Assembly (NCBI GenBank): GCA_028292785.1
Contig: JAQGLQ010000432.1
Coordinates: 1 to 6,110, forward strand
From: Noviherbaspirillum sp.
GTDB taxonomy: Bacteria > Pseudomonadota > Gammaproteobacteria > Burkholderiales > Burkholderiaceae
Direction of reading: 5' to 3'
Length of the DNA stretch: 6,110 nt
Made by a program: the position numbers and the translations under genes. The notes under the pieces were generated by a model, which was not told the DNA's origin, made no database searches, and saw only the letters and a list, made by a program, of their open reading frames with translations. Shown piece after piece: positions 5,879-6,110 of this stretch (its first letter is position 1; every line of letters begins with the position of its first letter).

Positions 5879-6110
5879 ATGGTAGGTATTCTTCTTTTGA
5901 CACATGCGCCGCTGGGGAGCGCGTTCATCGAAGCGGCGACGCATGTTTTCCGCGGACGTCCGGACCGGATGGAAGCGATCGACGTGCGCGCCGACCAGGA
6001 TCCGGCGGAAGTCACGCAGTTGGCCAGGGAAGCGATCGCGCGCGTCGACGACGGCTCGGGCGTGCTGGTGATCACCGACGTAATGGGCGGCACGCCGTGC
6101 AACTGTACCT
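5879..6110 (+). CDS. Mannose-family PTS IIA domain protein, N-terminal fragment
   Basis: An open frame of 77 codons plus one base runs off the right edge. The protein starts MVGILLLTHAPLGSAFIEAA and reaches ITDVMGGTPCN, the two signature blocks of EIIA-Man domains. His9 matches the phosphorylated His10 of E. coli ManX, and Asp67 matches the acidic residue that contacts it. Such proteins accept phosphate from HPr. In Burkholderiales a stand-alone IIA gene of this kind commonly follows gshB and precedes ptsH and ptsI, and the system is thought to be regulatory more than sugar-transporting; those genes would lie beyond the window. The ATG at 5879 is chosen because it gives the family N-terminus; the ribosome site is weak (GAGA, 5863-5866). 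It could share a transcript with gshAB, since no terminator is seen in the 86-base gap. Family assignment is firm, the exact role is not. Confidence 0.9.
   Translation, partial: MVGILLLTHAPLGSAFIEAATHVFRGRPDRMEAIDVRADQDPAEVTQLAREAIARVDDGSGVLVITDVMGGTPCNCT

Noticed and set aside
5897..5903. TTTGACA as a -35 promoter element
   Set aside because: It lies inside the start of the PTS IIA coding region, encoding the conserved LLTH with the active-site His, and no matching -10 was found.

Overview
The window looks like the chromosome of a betaproteobacterium of the order Burkholderiales, most likely Oxalobacteraceae-like. The basis is moderately high GC with strong third-position GC bias, a GshA of the Acidithiobacillus/betaproteobacterial type next to gshB and a mannose-family PTS IIA gene, a ubiK-comM pair, and a glnK-amtB pair preceded by a TorF/Gcw_chp-family outer-membrane protein. 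The taxonomic call is inference from gene content and order.

Layout from left to right. (1) Bases 1-395, minus strand: the start of a ComM/YifB-type Mg-chelatase-like ATPase gene runs off the left edge and is preceded by ubiK, an accessory factor of ubiquinone synthesis. The two overlap by four bases. (2) Bases 396-666: a divergent control region with one near-perfect NtrC-type palindrome, three further TGGTGC half-sites, and a good sigma-54 (-24/-12) promoter pointing right. (3) Bases 667-3298, plus strand: a nitrogen-limitation operon of an outer-membrane beta-barrel protein, the PII signal protein GlnK and the ammonium transporter AmtB, closed by a strong UUCG-loop terminator. (4) Bases 3299-3535: a non-coding gap with the terminator and probably the gshA promoter. 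(5) Bases 3536-5792: gshA and gshB, the two enzymes of glutathione synthesis, 10 bases apart. (6) Bases 5793-5878: a short leader with two adjacent palindromes. (7) Bases 5879 to the right edge: the first 77 codons of a mannose-type PTS IIA domain protein.

The central operon makes sense as one unit. Under nitrogen limitation, phosphorylated NtrC would bind the upstream sites and activate sigma-54 RNA polymerase. AmtB then imports ammonium across the inner membrane, GlnK gates AmtB according to nitrogen and energy status, and the first gene would supply an outer-membrane component whose function is unproven. The gsh genes and the PTS gene are housekeeping and regulatory functions whose adjacency is typical of this bacterial group. 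No mobile element, tRNA, rRNA or CRISPR array is visible. I see no clearly undescribed system; the points most worth a second look are the nitrogen control region with its outer-membrane partner, and the unusual AmtB extensions.
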